Source: Anaerobaca sp964579055 (GTDB lineage: Bacteria; Planctomycetota; Phycisphaerae; Sedimentisphaerales; Anaerobacaceae). From it: a stretch of 64,000 bases of DNA. The notes under the pieces are model-generated. The model was not told the origin of the DNA. It did no database searches and saw only the letters and a program-made list of their open reading frames with translations. The position numbers and the translations under genes are program-made. The DNA lies in assembly GCA_964579055.1 (NCBI GenBank), contig CAZOFX010000013.1, positions 22,277 through 86,276 of the forward strand, given 5' to 3'. Every line of letters begins with the position of its first letter. Position 1 is the stretch's first letter. Shown here one piece after another: positions 52,718-60,820 of this stretch.

Positions 52718-53069
52718 GGTTTCTCTCCTTTCCATTTGCTGGGTCGCCGGCTACAGCGCCGGCTTGATTGCCAAAGAATAGAGACGATACCCCCCGCACT
52801 CTTCGCACCGCCTGCGACACACCCACGGAAATCCCGACGGTCCCCATGCGATGGTAAACGCGTTCCGCGCAGAAACGCTCTAAGGAAATTGCCTGATTTG
52901 CTTGGGTATTTTCTCCCGGACCGCCGCGCGCAACCATCATCCCCGCCACCGATCGCGCGCCTTCGGCCCGCCGACGCAGAAGTCCCGCGCGCCACAAGCC
53001 GCGCGCGATTGTGGAAACTACGTATACCCTAAGGGGGATCGCGAAGGCGACACGCCGCGACCGGGCGGG
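52718..53069. other. 352-base spacer between the DUF11 gene and uxaE
   Basis: No coding frame looks real. It contains a GCCGGC-gctgta-GCCGGC mini-hairpin near 52750 and CGCGAT/ATCGCG arms (53004-53009 and 53038-53043) enclosing a CCCT-aa-GGGG stem. The latter might end uxaE transcription, but no T-tract is present. Confidence 0.4.
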
Positions 53070-54317
53070 TCAATCGACGAAGAGAGGCCGAAGATGACGG
53101 TCGTAGATGTTCGTGGTGACCTGTTCGGCGATGGTCTCTTCATGCCGCACCAGTGCTTCGAGGAAGCGCGGGCCCATCTCCGCGGCGATCTTGTAGCCGA
53201 CGTGGAGCAGTTGTCGAAAGTGGTAGTTGTAGTACGCACAGAACGGGTCGTGCCGCAGGGCCTGGGCGAACAGCGAGCCGTCCCAGTTGGCGACGATCCG
53301 TGGATCGGGCAGTCTGCTCTTGTCGATCTCAATGACGGTCGTGTAAGGAGCGCACAGTTCATCCATGCGCGCCAGCGCCTGGTTGTAGACCTCCTTGGCA
53401 ATCGCCAGGCCGTCGTCGCCGGCCAGGGCCAGCCCGATCAGTTCTTCCAGCCACGTCGTGCCGGCGGTCTTGACGTGCAGGCCCGCGTCAAACCGCTTCA
53501 GCGCGTTCTGAATCGGCTCGTAGATCGAGAACTTGTCGCTGCCGGAATGAATACTGAGCTTGAGGTCCTCCGGCAGCCCGAACTGCCTGACGGCATAGGC
53601 AATCACCGCGAGGTCCTGCTCGAACTCCCTGGCGAAGGTCTGAAGGTCGCCCACGTAGTCCACCCCTTTGTTGAATCGGCCGCTGAACTTCGGCGCCACC
53701 GTCTGGGCGGGGATTCCCTCGTCGCCGATTGCCGCCAGGATCACCAGCAGTTCGACCGGCGTCTGCGGCGCGTCCGTCTCATCCATCGACACTTCCGTGA
53801 TGAATCGGCCCGCGCCCTTGCGCGATTCGACGTGCCGATAGATCCGGCCCGCCTCCTTGACCGCGGCCAGGTACTTCGACGCAATTGCCCTCAGACCGGC
53901 TGCTTCAACGTTGAACGTCTCTGCAATCCCGTCGATCTCCAACGATCCGATGAGCGCTGCGTGTCGGGAAAGGAACGCGTCGATGTCGGCTTGGGCCGCC
54001 GGCTGCCCGATGACATCGGCGACGTCGAGAGTGAAAAAGTCGCTGGCCTCGATGAAGTGCTCCACATTGCGCAAACTGATGTGGTCGGCATCGACGAAAT
54101 ACGGGGTCTCCCAGTTGCAGGCGGCGACCGCCGCATCGGCCTCGCGGCGCACGTCGCCGGGCTCGGTCCCGATGATGCCGTGCTCGCGCTGCGACTTGTT
54201 CCAGACGGGCGTCACATCGACCCCCGCCTCTTTGGCCTTCCTCATCGCCGCCAATTGAGCCTTGCCTTGCCGACCGAACCTGTCCCCGATTCCGAACGAG
54301 TACTTTCCGAGCATCAT
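53070..54317 (-). CDS. uxaE: Tagaturonate epimerase family protein
   Basis: The 415-residue protein shares with UxaE the stretches SFGIGDRFG at the start, SMDETDAPQTP, NKGVDYVGDL, LSIHSGSDKFS and LHVKTAGTTWLEE. UxaE converts tagaturonate to fructuronate in galacturonate breakdown, which fits a pectin-degrading lifestyle. The protein is shorter than the Thermotoga enzyme because the usual N-terminal 70 or so residues are missing; the sequence begins right at the conserved GxGDR motif. ATG 54317 (followed by a second ATG) has only a weak GGGG six bases upstream. No other uronate genes are in the window. Confidence 0.8.
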   Translation of the reverse strand: MMLGKYSFGIGDRFGRQGKAQLAAMRKAKEAGVDVTPVWNKSQREHGIIGTEPGDVRREADAAVAACNWETPYFVDADHISLRNVEHFIEASDFFTLDVADVIGQPAAQADIDAFLSRHAALIGSLEIDGIAETFNVEAAGLRAIASKYLAAVKEAGRIYRHVESRKGAGRFITEVSMDETDAPQTPVELLVILAAIGDEGIPAQTVAPKFSGRFNKGVDYVGDLQTFAREFEQDLAVIAYAVRQFGLPEDLKLSIHSGSDKFSIYEPIQNALKRFDAGLHVKTAGTTWLEELIGLALAGDDGLAIAKEVYNQALARMDELCAPYTTVIEIDKSRLPDPRIVANWDGSLFAQALRHDPFCAYYNYHFRQLLHVGYKIAAEMGPRFLEALVRHEETIAEQVTTNIYDRHLRPLFVD

Positions 54318-54436
54318 AGATTACCCCATCAAAGCCGTCGTTTCAGTGACTGAGGTTTGCCGACATCGCCAAGGCCGTCGCGCCGACAGCATCATCGAGC
54401 TCGACCTCCTGAACGGTCGACCGACACGAAGGCAAC

Positions 54437-54470
54437 AAAAAACCCCGCAGCGCATCCGTTCGCCACGGGG
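54437..54470 (-). terminator. Intrinsic terminator of the TPR lipoprotein gene
   Basis: On the minus strand CCCCGTGGCG and GCGCTGCGGGG can pair in a ten-base stem with two wobbles around a seven-base loop, followed directly by six T residues (54442-54437). It lies about 60 bases after the stop of the 54531-55223 gene and before uxaE. Confidence 0.75.
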
Positions 54471-54530
54471 CAATGAAAAACGATTGGAACATCGTATTCG
54501 GTCGTTGTCTGAGAACCTAGTGAAACGGCT

Positions 54531-55223
54531 TTACTGCTTCTTCTCCATGGTCATCGGGGGCGCCTCGGGCGATTCGACGACCACTCCCAGCCTGCCCAGC
54601 GCGCCGGCGACGTCCGGCTGGCGCGGATTCAGCTCGAAGCTTCGGCTCAGGTACTGCCGAGCCTTGGCGGTGTCGTTCTTGCCGAGGTAGTAGAAGCCCA
54701 CCTGCTTGTTGACGTCATAGGAATCCGGTCCGACCACCAGCGCCTGCCGGAAGCAGCGCAGCGCGTACTCATCGAGACCAAGCCTCTCGAACTCCCAGGC
54801 CAGCCGCAGCAACTCCTGATCGTTCGCCGAAATCTGCTGCATATAGGCCGACGCATACTGCTCGCCTTTGGCCTTCTGGCCCTGGTCGATGAACAATTGC
54901 ACCACAGCCGCCTGCGCGGCCCGCAACGCCGGGTCGAATCCCAACGCCATGTTGTAGTGGTATTCGGCCTTCGTCCACTTCCCGCCCTGCGCATACAGTC
55001 GGCCCAATTCGTAGTGCGCCTGGGGATTCTCAAACTTCTTCTCGATCTCTGCGAGCAACTCCCTCTCACCGCGCTCGGACGGAATCACACCGGTGGAATC
55101 AACCGAACTCTGCCTGCTGGTGGGCTGGCAACCCGCGACGAGGATCAGAACCGAACAGACAAGCAAGAACACAAGCGAGCCTCTGGCCGCTGGCATCCTC
55201 ATGCTCTTGCGTTCCCTCGTCAT
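54531..55223 (-). CDS. TPR lipoprotein
   Basis: The 230-residue protein has a lipoprotein signal (GSLVFLLVCSVLILVAGC) and about four tetratricopeptide-like repeats, including PQAHYELGRLYAQGGKWTKA, YALRCFRQALVVGPDSYDVN and KARQYLSRSFELNPRQPDVA. TPR lipoproteins usually act as scaffolds at the envelope; no partner can be named. ATG 55223 has GGGAGA six bases upstream and precedes the signal correctly. A strong terminator follows it. It is divergent from the sigma-factor gene. Confidence 0.75.
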   Translation of the reverse strand: MTRERKSMRMPAARGSLVFLLVCSVLILVAGCQPTSRQSSVDSTGVIPSERGERELLAEIEKKFENPQAHYELGRLYAQGGKWTKAEYHYNMALGFDPALRAAQAAVVQLFIDQGQKAKGEQYASAYMQQISANDQELLRLAWEFERLGLDEYALRCFRQALVVGPDSYDVNKQVGFYYLGKNDTAKARQYLSRSFELNPRQPDVAGALGRLGVVVESPEAPPMTMEKKQ

Positions 55224-55528
55224 CCAGCGTCTCCCTATCCTAACGGAGCCCATCAAGCGGTAAATACCGCATCCTTCAACCGACGCACCGCATTTTGGCA
55301 ACGACGTTGCCGGATTGCAAGCGAAAAAACAACACGCTTCCAATAAAGTCGCAGTTTTTTTCGCGACAGCGTGACATTCGCGTGCCCCGAACGCACGCCG
55401 CGCTTCGATGTAATAAACTGGGCGCGCGAATCGACTTAGCTATAGTGGCAAGATGGGCAGGCTCGGCATCTTGCCGCGCGCGAAGCACCCGGGTGAACGT
55501 GCACGAGTGGAAAGCAAGAGGTCGCCGT
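55224..55528. other. 305-base divergent spacer upstream of the sigma-factor gene
   Basis: It holds a GTCGC/GCGAC stem with a T-rich loop (55348-55367), a TATAGT -10-like box at 55441-55446, and immediately after it a perfect nine-base-stem hairpin (55447-55475) that would lie in the leader of the sigma gene. No coding frame is convincing. Confidence 0.5.
55447..55475. repeat. Hairpin in the sigma-factor gene leader
   Basis: GGCAAGATG (55447-55455) pairs perfectly with CATCTTGCC (55467-55475) across an 11-base loop. It is about 55 bases before the sigma start codon and could be a REP-like unit or an mRNA control element. Confidence 0.65.
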
Positions 55529-56059
55529 TTGCAAGTGCATGACTGGAACCGAATTACTGAAGAACACGCCTCGGCGGTTTGGCAGACGGCCTATCGTCTG
55601 CTGCACAATCAGGCGGATGCGGCGGATTGCCTGCAAGAAACGTTCCTGGCGGCGTTCGAACTGGCGCAGCGACAGCGTGTGCGCAGCATGCGCGGCCTCC
55701 TGCTGCGTCTGGCGACCACGCGAGCCATTGACCGCTTGCGTCAGCGCACGCGGCGATCGTGCCAGGAATCGGAGTGTGAGGACTGGCAGCAGCTCGCCAG
55801 CGCCGAGCCCGGGCCCGACAGCGAGGTGCAATCGCACGAGTTGGCCGCTCGATTGCGTGCCGCGATCGGCCAACTGCCGCCGCAGGAGGCGAAAGTGTTT
55901 TGCCTGCGGCACTTTAACGAACTGAGTTACCGCCAGATTGCCAAAGAGCTTCAGATCACCACCGGCGCCGCCGGCGTGTTGCTGCACCGCGCCAAGGCGA
56001 AACTGCGCGACCTGCTGGCGCCGGTCGAGGAAGAAACGAGGTTGCCCTATGGAACGTGA
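55529..56059 (+). CDS. ECF-type sigma-70 factor
   Basis: The 176-residue protein has sigma region 2 (AVWQTAYRLLHNQADAADCLQETFLAAFE), then RSMRGLLLRLATTRAIDRLRQR. Region 4 (LPPQEAKVFCLRHFNELSYRQIAKELQI) is a helix-turn-helix for the -35 element. This is the ECF layout without regions 1 and 3. TTG 55529 is proposed because AGAGGT (55517-55522) lies six bases upstream; GTG 55535 is also possible. Its 3' end overlaps the next gene by 11 bases. The pairing with a membrane protein suggests control by that partner. Confidence 0.82.
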   Translation: MQVHDWNRITEEHASAVWQTAYRLLHNQADAADCLQETFLAAFELAQRQRVRSMRGLLLRLATTRAIDRLRQRTRRSCQESECEDWQQLASAEPGPDSEVQSHELAARLRAAIGQLPPQEAKVFCLRHFNELSYRQIAKELQITTGAAGVLLHRAKAKLRDLLAPVEEETRLPYGT

Positions 56060-56771
56060 AGACGACATTCTCCAACGAGCGATCGAGCAGTACCGCAACG
56101 AACCGATCCCGCCGCATCCGCCGCAAGCGGTGGTCGATGCGACAGTTGCGAAACTCGCAGAGGCTGCCGGACGTACGGCGGACTCGCGGGGGCAGCGGAA
56201 CACGCCTGTCTTCAGGCTGACGACGAGGTTTGCCGCAGCAGCAGCCGTGTTGATCTTCGCCGGCTACGCCGTTGGAAGGCTCTCGGCGCCTCGACCTCCC
56301 GACATCGACCAGTTGCGCCAGGCAGTGGAGGCCTCGCTGGCCACCTCCATCGAGCCCGCGGTACGCCGGAAAGTGATCGAAGACCTCGGCCGGCAGTGGC
56401 AAGCGACGCTCGAAACGACGTATGTCGCGTTGCGAGAGGACCTTACTGAGCAGTACCGACACGATCTGGCGCAGGTCGCCGTCCAGACGCTGGCGGCTTC
56501 CAACGCAAACACCACTCGCCTGCTCGAAGATCTCATTGAGGCGATCAACGTGGCCGAAGCACAGAAACGCCAATGGTTTGCAACGGGCCTGGAAGAGATC
56601 GACGCGGCGCGCCGTCAGGACAACACGCACCTCGCCGATGCGCTCGTCAGCTTCGCAAGCGCCCTGGGCGGTGAATTCGAACGAACCAAACAAGACATGG
56701 TCAACCTGGTGGCCGGCCCTCGCGCGGGTTCTCCCGTGCCCGATCGGCCTGATTCAGCCACCAAGAACTAA
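56049..56771 (+). CDS. Single-pass membrane protein, candidate anti-sigma factor
   Basis: The 240-residue protein has a cytoplasmic N-terminal part of about 55 residues, one membrane helix (TRFAAAAAVLIFAGYAVG, about 57-75) and a long helical outer part (about 85-225) rich in Glu, Gln and Ala. The topology and its 11-base overlap with the ECF sigma gene fit an anti-sigma factor. No zinc-binding HxxxCxxC motif is present, so it is not a classical ZAS-type anti-sigma domain. I recognise no family. The function is inferred from position only. Confidence 0.55.
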   Translation: MEREDDILQRAIEQYRNEPIPPHPPQAVVDATVAKLAEAAGRTADSRGQRNTPVFRLTTRFAAAAAVLIFAGYAVGRLSAPRPPDIDQLRQAVEASLATSIEPAVRRKVIEDLGRQWQATLETTYVALREDLTEQYRHDLAQVAVQTLAASNANTTRLLEDLIEAINVAEAQKRQWFATGLEEIDAARRQDNTHLADALVSFASALGGEFERTKQDMVNLVAGPRAGSPVPDRPDSATKN

Positions 56772-56783
56772 AGGAGCATCGCA

Positions 56784-57824
56784 ATGAATCTGATTTGCCG
56801 AACGTTGGGCCTCGTTACCACCCTGATTCTCGTTCTGATCTCTCGCGGCAGCGCCCAAGTGGCCTCCAGCGGCGTGGCGCCGGCCGTTTCCGTTCCGCCC
56901 GCACCGACGGCCAGCGTCAGCGTAACTGCCCCGGCGGGGGTCGCCACAGACCGATTGCTTAGCGTCCTGGAGCTGAAGACCCTCGCCTCCACAAACCGCT
57001 CCCAGGCGGTGTTCATCGTGCCGGCTCAGCCAATGACCACGGAGGAGCTGACGAGCATCACGGAAGACGTCAACGTGATGCGGCGCATCTTCGAGAACAA
57101 GCTCCGGCAGGCGAACCTCCTGCCCCCGGCGGGCCCGTTCTCCCTGTTTGTGGGGGATGCTCACCCGTACTTTGGCAGAAACGACGCAGACGCAGGGCGG
57201 AGCATGTATCTTCAGGGCTACGGCGTGCTGTTCGTGGTGGACGTCGACTATCCGCTCGCGCCGGGACCGCAGGCCGAACCCAACGAAACACCCGAGCCGC
57301 AGGTCGAGGGAGATCCGGTCTGGGCCAAAACTCGTGAGGAGGTTTATCAGCCTCGGGCGGCGCGCAAGAAGGACCCGTACGATTCACGACCCAAGTACAG
57401 CGCCGCACAGGTCGAGAACCTCAAGACGACGCTCATCCAGACGCTCGTCCACGCCGCCAACATCCGTTGCCTGGCGCCGGAAGAATCGGTCATCGTAAGG
57501 CTGACAGGAAGCCCTGAATCCGACGTCTTCGCCGGCGAAACGATCGCGATACCGGGAACAGGCCAGATCGTGGTCAAGAGCAGCAACAACGACCTGCGCA
57601 TCGTGGAAGGGCCTTTGGCCGAGACGGCGCAGACCGTGCTGACGATCCGAGCCAAAGGGGCTGACATCAAGGCTCGCGCGGAAGGAAAACTGACCGACGA
57701 GCAGTTCCGCCAGCGCGTCCAGGTTCTCTCACAGCCGGTGTTCGGTATGGCGGCGATGGACGTACTGCCCGCTCCACCGCAGCAGACGCAGATTACGACA
57801 AGCCGACGGCGCATCAGCCGCTGA
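56784..57824 (+). CDS. Exported protein linked to the sigma/anti-sigma pair
   Basis: The 346-residue product has a signal peptide (LGLVTTLILVLISRGSAQ) and an Ala/Pro/Val-rich stretch (residues 25-50). A mixed alpha/beta region follows (for example LFVGDAHPYFGRNDADAG and GYGVLFVVDVDYPL). The C-terminal half has VENLKTTLIQTLVHAANI and EESVIVRLTGSPES. No known domain is recognised. AAAGGAG seven bases before ATG 56784 and a 12-base gap after the membrane-protein gene point to one operon. It may be the envelope component the sigma system monitors or controls; this is inference. Confidence 0.6.
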   Translation: MNLICRTLGLVTTLILVLISRGSAQVASSGVAPAVSVPPAPTASVSVTAPAGVATDRLLSVLELKTLASTNRSQAVFIVPAQPMTTEELTSITEDVNVMRRIFENKLRQANLLPPAGPFSLFVGDAHPYFGRNDADAGRSMYLQGYGVLFVVDVDYPLAPGPQAEPNETPEPQVEGDPVWAKTREEVYQPRAARKKDPYDSRPKYSAAQVENLKTTLIQTLVHAANIRCLAPEESVIVRLTGSPESDVFAGETIAIPGTGQIVVKSSNNDLRIVEGPLAETAQTVLTIRAKGADIKARAEGKLTDEQFRQRVQVLSQPVFGMAAMDVLPAPPQQTQITTSRRRISR

Positions 57825-57842
57825 TCCACATCGAACGTCTGC

Positions 57843-57874
57843 GACGCCCGCGACGCGATAGCGCCGTGGGCGTC
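57843..57874. terminator. Possible weak bidirectional hairpin between convergent genes
   Basis: GACGCCC (57843-57849) and GGGCGTC (57868-57874) can form a stem around an 18-base loop, followed only by a short CTCGTTT on the plus strand. It sits in the 58-base gap between the convergent 56784-57824 gene and gyrB. Confidence 0.35.
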
Positions 57875-57882
57875 CTCGTTTC

Positions 57883-60369
57883 CTACACGTCGAGGTTCTG
57901 CACCTCGAGCGCGTGGTCCTGGATGAATTTGCGTCGTTTGTCGACGTCGTCGCCCATGAGGATGCTGAAGAGGCGGTCGGCCTCTCCGGCGTCGTCGAGC
58001 CGCACGCTCAGCAGCGTCCGCGTCGCCGGGTTCATCGTCGTTTCCCAGAGCTGATCGGCGTTCATCTCACCGAGGCCTTTGAAGCGTTTGATGTCGATGC
58101 CCTTGCCCCCGATCTGCCGGATCGCCGGGCAGATCCCCGCCAGCGAAGCCACGTCGTACGTGTCGTCGCCGTGGGTAAGCAGGAACTTCGTCGGCAGCGA
58201 TTCACCCGATTCGGTCTTCTCCTCGGTCAGAACGAAGTCTTTCAGGTCGAGGTTGAAATCGCTGCGGAGTTTCTCCCCGATCTGGTTGATCCGGGCGACC
58301 TCATGGAGTTCCTCCGCCGTCACGTGCGATTCTTCCCCGTCGTCGCCGTTCTCGCCGTTCAGACGTTTCCCTTCGCCGATCTCGTCGAGGCGTTTCTCGT
58401 AATCGGCCGCCTCGTAGTAGGCTTCCTCGCGCCCCTCGTAGCGAATCACGAAACGCGGCAGCTTCTCCCCATTGTAGTGCGCCTCATGGAACTTCGTGAA
58501 GCTGATCCCGCGGCGCTCCAGAACGGTGACGATGCGTTCGGCGTCGGCCAGCATCTTGACCAGCTCGGCGAATTCCTTGTCCGTCACCTTGCGAAGCTGG
58601 AAGGTCGGCGCCTTCTTCGGGGCAGCGTCGCCCCGCGCGCCGACGGACAGGCCTTCACGGATCGCCAGCGAGGTGCCTTCAAGACCGCGCTCGACCATGC
58701 GCCGGCGCATCTCGTTTTCTGTCAGCACGTACTCCGATTTCTTCCTGCCCTTGGAACGCACCTCGTACAGCGGCGGCTGGGCGATGTAGATCATGCGTTT
58801 GTCGAAGAGGACCGGCATCTGCCGGAACAGGAACGTCAGCAGCAGCGTGCGAATGTGGGCGCCGTCGACGTCGGCATCGGTCATCAGGATGATCTTGCCA
58901 TAGCGACACTTTTCCACGTCGAACTCATCCGTGCCGATTCCCGTGCCGAAGGCGCTGATCATCGTGCGGATCTCCTCGTGACCGAGCATCTTCTCCAGGC
59001 GGGCCTTCTCGACGTTGAGGATCTTGCCTCGCAGCGGCAGAATGGCCTGGATCGTGCGGTCGCGGCCGCCTTTCGCCGAGCCGCCGGCCGAATCGCCCTC
59101 GACGATGAAGATTTCCGTCGTGGCCCTCTCTTTGCTGGCACAATCCCAGAGTTTGCCGGGCAGGTTCGCGTTGCCCAGCGCGCCTTTGCGCCGCGTCAGC
59201 TCGCGCGCCTTCCGCGCCGCTTCCCGCGCGGCGGCCGCCTGGATCGCCTTGTTGAGGATGCGCTTCGACTCCGGCGGGTGCTCTTCGAGGTAGTGACCCA
59301 ACTGCTCGTTGACCACCGTCTCCACGAAACTGCCCACCTCCGGATTGGTCAGCCGCACCTTCGTCTGCGCCTCAAAGTGCGGGTCGGCGAGTTTCACCGC
59401 CACGACCGCGGTCAGGCCCTCGCGCAGGTCTTCGCCCGTGGTCGCCTGGCCGTCCTTCACGAGATTGTTGTTTCGCGCGTAGGCGTTCATCGTCCGCGTC
59501 AGCGCCGTCTTGAAACCCGACAGATGCGTGCCGCCGTCGGTATTGCGGATGTTGTTCGCGAAGACGAGCACGTTTTCGTTGTACCCGTCGTTGTACTGCA
59601 TCGCGACTTCGCAACTCAGTCGCGCCTCGGGATCCTCCTTGCTCATGTAGATGACGTCGTTGTGCAGAATGTTCTTGCCTTCGTTGAGATGCTTGACAAA
59701 GGCCTTGATGCCTTCGGGAAAATGGAATTCCTCCTTCTTCTTGGCGCGATCGTCGCGGAAGATGATCTTGATGTTGGCGTTGAGGTACGCCATTTCGCGA
59801 ATGCGCTTCAGCAGCGTATCGTAGTTGAATTCCGCGTCGCCGAAGATTTCGTCGTCCGCTTTGAAGGTGATTTTCGTGCCGCGTTTGGTCGCCGGGCCGA
59901 TCAGTTCGACCGGACCGCGGCGTCGGCCGCGTTCACATTCGAAATGGTAGTGCTGGCCATCGCGGTAGACGTCGGCTTCGAGCCATTCGCTCAGGGCGTT
60001 CACCACGCTGACGCCCACGCCGTGCAGTCCGCCGGCGACCTTGTAGCTGTCGCTGTCGAATTTGCCGCCGGCGTGCAAGGTGGTGAGCACGACTTCCAGC
60101 GCGCTGAGCTTGGCGTCCTTGTGCATCTCGACCGGAATGCCGCGGCCGTTGTCCTCCACGGAGCAGCTCCCGTCCGGCTGGATGCGGACGGTGATCTCGT
60201 CGCAGGCGCCCGCGAGGGCCTCGTCGATCGAGTTGTCCAGCACCTCGTAGACCAGGTGGTGCAGACCGCCGGCGCCGCGGTCGCCGATGTACATGTCCGG
60301 GCGCTTCCGCACGGCCTCCAGACCGCCTAAGATCTTGATGTTGCTGGCATCGTACTTATGTGCATCCAT
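57883..60369 (-). CDS. gyrB: DNA gyrase subunit B
   Basis: The 828-residue ATPase subunit of gyrase introduces negative supercoils with GyrA. The GHKL ATP site includes the catalytic Glu42 in YEVLDNSIDEA, VEDNGRGIPV and GGLHGVGVSVVNALS. The TOPRIM domain shows EGDSAGGSAKGGRDR and DADVDGAHIRTLLL. A TOPRIM insertion of roughly 150 residues, as in E. coli GyrB, is present (with acidic GENGDDGEES). The C-terminus RFKGLGEMNADQLWETTM is canonical. GAGGA precedes ATG 60369. It follows dciA after 105 bases; gyrA is not in the window. Confidence 0.97.
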   Translation of the reverse strand: MDAHKYDASNIKILGGLEAVRKRPDMYIGDRGAGGLHHLVYEVLDNSIDEALAGACDEITVRIQPDGSCSVEDNGRGIPVEMHKDAKLSALEVVLTTLHAGGKFDSDSYKVAGGLHGVGVSVVNALSEWLEADVYRDGQHYHFECERGRRRGPVELIGPATKRGTKITFKADDEIFGDAEFNYDTLLKRIREMAYLNANIKIIFRDDRAKKKEEFHFPEGIKAFVKHLNEGKNILHNDVIYMSKEDPEARLSCEVAMQYNDGYNENVLVFANNIRNTDGGTHLSGFKTALTRTMNAYARNNNLVKDGQATTGEDLREGLTAVVAVKLADPHFEAQTKVRLTNPEVGSFVETVVNEQLGHYLEEHPPESKRILNKAIQAAAAREAARKARELTRRKGALGNANLPGKLWDCASKERATTEIFIVEGDSAGGSAKGGRDRTIQAILPLRGKILNVEKARLEKMLGHEEIRTMISAFGTGIGTDEFDVEKCRYGKIILMTDADVDGAHIRTLLLTFLFRQMPVLFDKRMIYIAQPPLYEVRSKGRKKSEYVLTENEMRRRMVERGLEGTSLAIREGLSVGARGDAAPKKAPTFQLRKVTDKEFAELVKMLADAERIVTVLERRGISFTKFHEAHYNGEKLPRFVIRYEGREEAYYEAADYEKRLDEIGEGKRLNGENGDDGEESHVTAEELHEVARINQIGEKLRSDFNLDLKDFVLTEEKTESGESLPTKFLLTHGDDTYDVASLAGICPAIRQIGGKGIDIKRFKGLGEMNADQLWETTMNPATRTLLSVRLDDAGEADRLFSILMGDDVDKRRKFIQDHALEVQNLDV

Positions 60370-60474
60370 ATTCGTCCTCGAATGCGAAATCCTTATGGTT
60401 CGTCGCTCTGATCGGGAAACGGGGCGAGACCCGCTGCCCGGTGGAGTTCGTTTCCAGCCCCCCGGCGGAGCGTC

Positions 60475-60792
60475 CTATCGCGGGCGGCGCGCCATGGCGA
60501 CGACGATTCGCCGCACCGCCGCACCCGGACAGAGACGCTGGAGCTCCGCGAGCAGCTCGGCCTTGCACAATTGCAGCTCGTACATGTAGCTGGCCGCATC
60601 GACCGCGACTCTCACCGAACCCCCCGTGACGCTCTCGACGCGGCAGTGCCTGCGCATCGTCTCGGGCAGCACCGTTTCCCACGCCTGGGTCACCGAACGG
60701 CAGCACGCGTGCAACGGCGCGAGACGTTCCACGAAATCACCGACCGCATCCCCCAGTTTGCATGCCTCAACCGCTTGCGGATTCGCGTTCAC
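60475..60792 (-). CDS. dciA: DciA (DUF721) helicase-loading factor
   Basis: The 105-residue protein is a DUF721 domain: AWETVLPETMRRHCRVESVTGGSVRVAVD, then SYMYELQLCKAELLAELQRL. DciA is the ancestral loader/operator of the DnaB helicase in bacteria without DnaC, so it is required for replication start. GTG 60792 is chosen because GGAGG lies five bases upstream; a longer frame to 60828 lacks such a site. It sits between dnaN and gyrB, 28 bases after dnaN, in a replication operon. Confidence 0.85.
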   Translation of the reverse strand: MNANPQAVEACKLGDAVGDFVERLAPLHACCRSVTQAWETVLPETMRRHCRVESVTGGSVRVAVDAASYMYELQLCKAELLAELQRLCPGAAVRRIVVAMARRPR

Positions 60793-60820
60793 TTGACCCT
60801 CCTGGCCTCGCGCTGTGTGC

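Noticed and set aside
55348..55367. GTCGC/GCGAC stem with a run of T's considered as a terminator
   Set aside because: The T-run is inside the loop rather than after the stem, and no gene ends just upstream on the plus strand.
57913..60330. 805-codon open frame opposite gyrB
   Set aside because: It is the antisense shadow of a highly conserved gene in GC-rich DNA. Its product is rich in Arg, Val, Asp and His with no recognisable domain.
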